DNA of 14,831 nt from contig QFOU01000029.1 of the NCBI GenBank assembly GCA_003241595.1, positions 1-14,831 on the forward strand, in the 5' to 3' direction. Below, one piece after another: positions 13,052 through 14,831 of the stretch (the stretch's first letter is position 1; each line of letters starts with the position of its first letter). The stretch is from Pseudomonas fluorescens. Lineage in GTDB: Bacteria; Pseudomonadota; Alphaproteobacteria; UBA2136; UBA6156. Both the position numbers and the translations under genes were made by a program. The notes below the pieces were generated by a model. The model worked only from the letters and a program-made list of their open reading frames with translations. It was not told the DNA's origin and did no database searches.

Positions 13052-14260
13052 TTGAGCGGATTCGACGATGCAGCAACGATAGGCGGGTGGCGCACCGACC
13101 ACCTGTATGTCCATCCGTTCAAAAATGGCGACGGCAAATTCTTCACGGTCATCATCGAAGACGATGGAAATCGCTCTATCGAGTATATCCCTCCGTTCCC
13201 AAGCCGGAACCGGCTGAAGGTGAAATTCACCTTCATCAGCGAACGTAATGAGATCACTAAGATCGAGCTGCGCAAGTACAAGGAATACAAGGATGGCTGG
13301 CGCGAGCAGTGGTCTGGCGCAGATGACCCCATTGGCCTGACGCACTTTTCCTTTCAAAAGATCATGGCGCTGCTTCAGTTGATGACGGAGCTGGATTTGG
13401 CCAACGTCACCGAGCGCAGGCTGGCAATCCGTGATGGTGGTTCCGGCCCGATCGACCAAGAAACAGCCGACAAGGTCAAGTCGATCGTGGCGATGCCGGA
13501 AGGGCAGAAGATTCTCGACGAGGTCTTACAAAGCGGCCTGATCCAGTCCCATGACATCGTGAACATCGGATACCGCAAGGCGCAACTGGCCATCTTCAAG
13601 CGATTGCTGGAAGACCCTGACTATCTCGGCACCTACAAGGCGGAAGAAGGTCTGACGACGCCGCAAGAGGAAAAGGTCTGGCAGCATTTTTTCCAGAAGA
13701 ACCCGTGGATTTTCGGCTTCGGACTGGATTACCGCTATCTGAACATCTTGCAGGCCGAGGCGCATATCGCGGACACCGATCTTGATGGCTCTGATGCTGC
13801 GATCGTGGATTTCCTCATGGGCTGCACAAATTTCACCGTACTGGTCGAAATCAAGAAGCCGTCCACCCCGCTGTTCCTCAAGAGCCGGAATCGGGCGAAT
13901 AGCTGGCGGCTGTCGGGGGATTTCACGGATGCGGTCTCGCAAATTCTCGAACAGAAGGCGAGCTGGCAGATCAAGGCCGAGACGAACGCGCACAAGAATT
14001 TTAACACGGCTGGCGAGCTGCTGCGCCAACGCACACTCGACCCGAAGTGCATCTTGATCACGTCGTCGAACACAGCCTTTGCTGGTTCGGAAAAGGAGCA
14101 GGAGATCAAGCTGCGCACTTTCGAGCTGTTCCGGCGCGATACGCGCAACATCGAGATCGTCACCTATGACGAGCTGTATGAGCGGGCCTCCTTCATCGTT
14201 TCCGACAAAGGTTCCGGTTGCATCGACCGCGATAATGAACCGGAAGAATACCCGTTCTAA
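13052..14260 (+). CDS. sduA: Shedu-type (SduA, DUF4263) defence nuclease
   Basis: 402 residues. The C-terminal half carries the Shedu nuclease core of the PD-(D/E)xK type: EEKVWQHFFQKNPWIFGFGL (about 206-225), IVDFLMG (D253), VLVEIKKPSTPLF (E266, K268) and SGDFTDAVSQILEQK (Q297). It ends with PKCILITSSN and an R-rich helix before YDELYERASFI, also typical. The N-terminal ~190 residues are a Shedu-specific variable region that probably senses the trigger. The start is a TTG at 13052, supported by GGGAGAG 8 nt upstream; no ATG or GTG with a comparable ribosome site was seen. Shedu proteins protect against phages or plasmids by cutting DNA. The role is known from the family; the trigger here is unknown. 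The frame looks intact. Confidence 0.9.
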   Translation: MSGFDDAATIGGWRTDHLYVHPFKNGDGKFFTVIIEDDGNRSIEYIPPFPSRNRLKVKFTFISERNEITKIELRKYKEYKDGWREQWSGADDPIGLTHFSFQKIMALLQLMTELDLANVTERRLAIRDGGSGPIDQETADKVKSIVAMPEGQKILDEVLQSGLIQSHDIVNIGYRKAQLAIFKRLLEDPDYLGTYKAEEGLTTPQEEKVWQHFFQKNPWIFGFGLDYRYLNILQAEAHIADTDLDGSDAAIVDFLMGCTNFTVLVEIKKPSTPLFLKSRNRANSWRLSGDFTDAVSQILEQKASWQIKAETNAHKNFNTAGELLRQRTLDPKCILITSSNTAFAGSEKEQEIKLRTFELFRRDTRNIEIVTYDELYERASFIVSDKGSGCIDRDNEPEEYPF

Positions 14261-14280
14261 AGGGCGATCCCTTCCTTCGT

Positions 14281-14315
14281 AAAAAGGCAGGTGCATGTCC
14301 CATGCAACCCTGCCT
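14281..14315 (-). terminator. Intrinsic terminator of the R-M operon
   Basis: On the minus strand the hairpin AGGCAGG...CCTGCCT (arms 14315-14309 and 14291-14285), with an inner GCATG/CATGC stem and a 3-nt loop, is followed by TTTTT. This is a good rho-independent terminator, 120 nt past the endonuclease stop. The same hairpin follows the Shedu stop by about 25 nt on the plus strand but has no T-run in that direction, so it acts mainly for the minus strand. Confidence 0.75.
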
Positions 14316-14340
14316 GACCGGCGAGGTCTGGGGGTAGCAA

Positions 14341-14406
14341 GGGCAAGGGTTTCAGGCGGCGGGCGCACAAGCGCAGCGCGGAGCCTCGGGAACCGCCCCC
14401 TTGCCC
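14341..14406. other. Long inverted repeat between the Shedu and endonuclease genes
   Basis: GGGCAAGGG (14341-14349) and CCCTTGCCC (14398-14406) are perfect 9-bp arms. GGCGG (14355-14359) and CCGCC (14393-14397) extend the pairing inside. The 30-40 nt apical part is GC-rich (GCGCACAAGCGCAGCGCG). It lies in the 174-base gene-free gap that also holds the terminator, and could be transcribed as the 3' end of the R-M mRNA. No function is assigned. Confidence 0.4.
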
Positions 14407-14434
14407 GCGCGAGGGGCGAAGCTCCTTAGCTCAC

Positions 14435-14831
14435 TTACGCCAGTAGACCGACATCCAGCTCAACGATTTCGCTCTGGTGATACATCCGCACGAGTTGGTC
14501 GTGCCGGATGCGAAACTGGCTTCGCCTTTTCAGGCCGGTCACTGGCTCGATCTTCAATGCCGGATCATAATATACCGTGCCGTCCGCGACCGCCTGCAGG
14601 AACAGCGTCAGGTCGGTTTTCTCGCACAGGAGGATGCGCGGCCCATAGCGGTACTCTGGCGGTGGCGCCCTATAAAGGGATGGCACATAGGCAGCCTGTG
14701 CGTGCTTGCGGCTCCAGTGTTCAATAATACCGGGGAACTTCCACAGTGCGGCCACCTCGCCATGCCGGTCGAGGAGCGCGATGCCACCATCCATGTCCAT
14801 GATCTTGCCGGCCGCCATGTCATAGCCTGTC
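14435..14831 (-). CDS. MvaI/BcnI-type restriction endonuclease, C-terminal part
   Basis: This is the C-terminal ~100 residues of the endonuclease that starts at 1043. Bases 14733-14831 duplicate 1-99, so on the circle the coding sequence passes from base 1 directly to 14732 and ends at a stop at 14435. The frame agrees exactly across the join: 1043 + 298 nt is 447 codons including the stop. The segment includes a basic, probably DNA-contacting stretch (GLKRRSQFRIRHDQLVRMYH) and ends in a short acidic-hydrophobic tail. Read as a linear sequence it could be mistaken for a separate 127-residue protein starting at 14818, but that methionine is internal. An intrinsic terminator lies about 120 nt downstream, at 14315-14281. 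Confidence 0.85.
   Translation of the reverse strand, partial: TGYDMAAGKIMDMDGGIALLDRHGEVAALWKFPGIIEHWSRKHAQAAYVPSLYRAPPPEYRYGPRILLCEKTDLTLFLQAVADGTVYYDPALKIEPVTGLKRRSQFRIRHDQLVRMYHQSEIVELDVGLLA
14733..14831. repeat. Terminal redundancy: exact copy of bases 1-99
   Basis: These 99 bases are identical to 1-99. A single gene reads in frame across the join, so the repeat reflects a circular molecule that was opened during assembly, not a biological duplication. The true length is about 14,732 bp. Confidence 0.95.

Noticed and set aside
14435..14818. A separate 127-residue gene
   Set aside because: It is the C-terminus of the endonuclease. Its methionine is internal to the frame that starts at 1043.

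Overview
The window is very probably a complete small circular plasmid. Its first 99 bases (1-99) recur exactly as its last 99 (14733-14831), and one reading frame, a restriction endonuclease, runs without interruption across the join. The molecule is therefore about 14,732 bp, linearised inside that gene. The replicon type (RepA of the replication initiator protein A family, small ParA plus ribbon-helix-helix partner), a MobQ relaxase and high GC suggest a proteobacterium. An alphaproteobacterium is my best guess, but this rests on family resemblance only.

Layout: (1) Minus strand 2740 to 1 and on through 14732-14435: a restriction-modification operon of a C5-cytosine methyltransferase with an N-terminal helix-turn-helix, a Vsr mismatch endonuclease and an MvaI/BcnI-type restriction endonuclease. 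Each junction overlaps by 8 nt, and an intrinsic terminator follows. (2) 2899-4015: two unrecognised genes diverging from overlapping start codons. (3) 4201-7574: mobilisation region with a VirD4-like coupling protein and a MobQ relaxase that meet tail to tail, an oriT candidate with hairpins and an IncQ-like nic core, and a small membrane protein. No mating-pair formation genes are present, so the plasmid looks mobilisable, not self-transmissible. (4) 7575-8320: a gene-free replication origin region with structured GC-rich DNA, an AT-rich stretch and seven 21-bp iterons. (5) 8320-10527, minus strand: repA, a ParG-like RHH gene and parA. (6) 10717-11657: three small accessory genes, including a 60-residue protein made of DnaJ-type CxxC repeats. 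(7) 11826-12395: serine resolvase with a dyad-rich region upstream, probably for multimer resolution. (8) 12580-14260, plus strand: a small SeqA/RHH-like DNA-binding protein with a RAMA-like C-terminal domain, then a Shedu (SduA, DUF4263) defence nuclease.

The plasmid thus joins replication, partition, multimer resolution and mobilisation to two defence modules, R-M plus Vsr and Shedu. The R-M operon should also stabilise the plasmid by post-segregational killing. A TTTTACG motif recurs around the partition genes and as far as the resolvase gene, and a TGAGAA motif recurs between the resolvase and the Shedu leader gene. Both look like regulator or centromere sites. The most interesting open question is whether the RHH/RAMA-like protein is a regulator or modification sensor coupled to Shedu.
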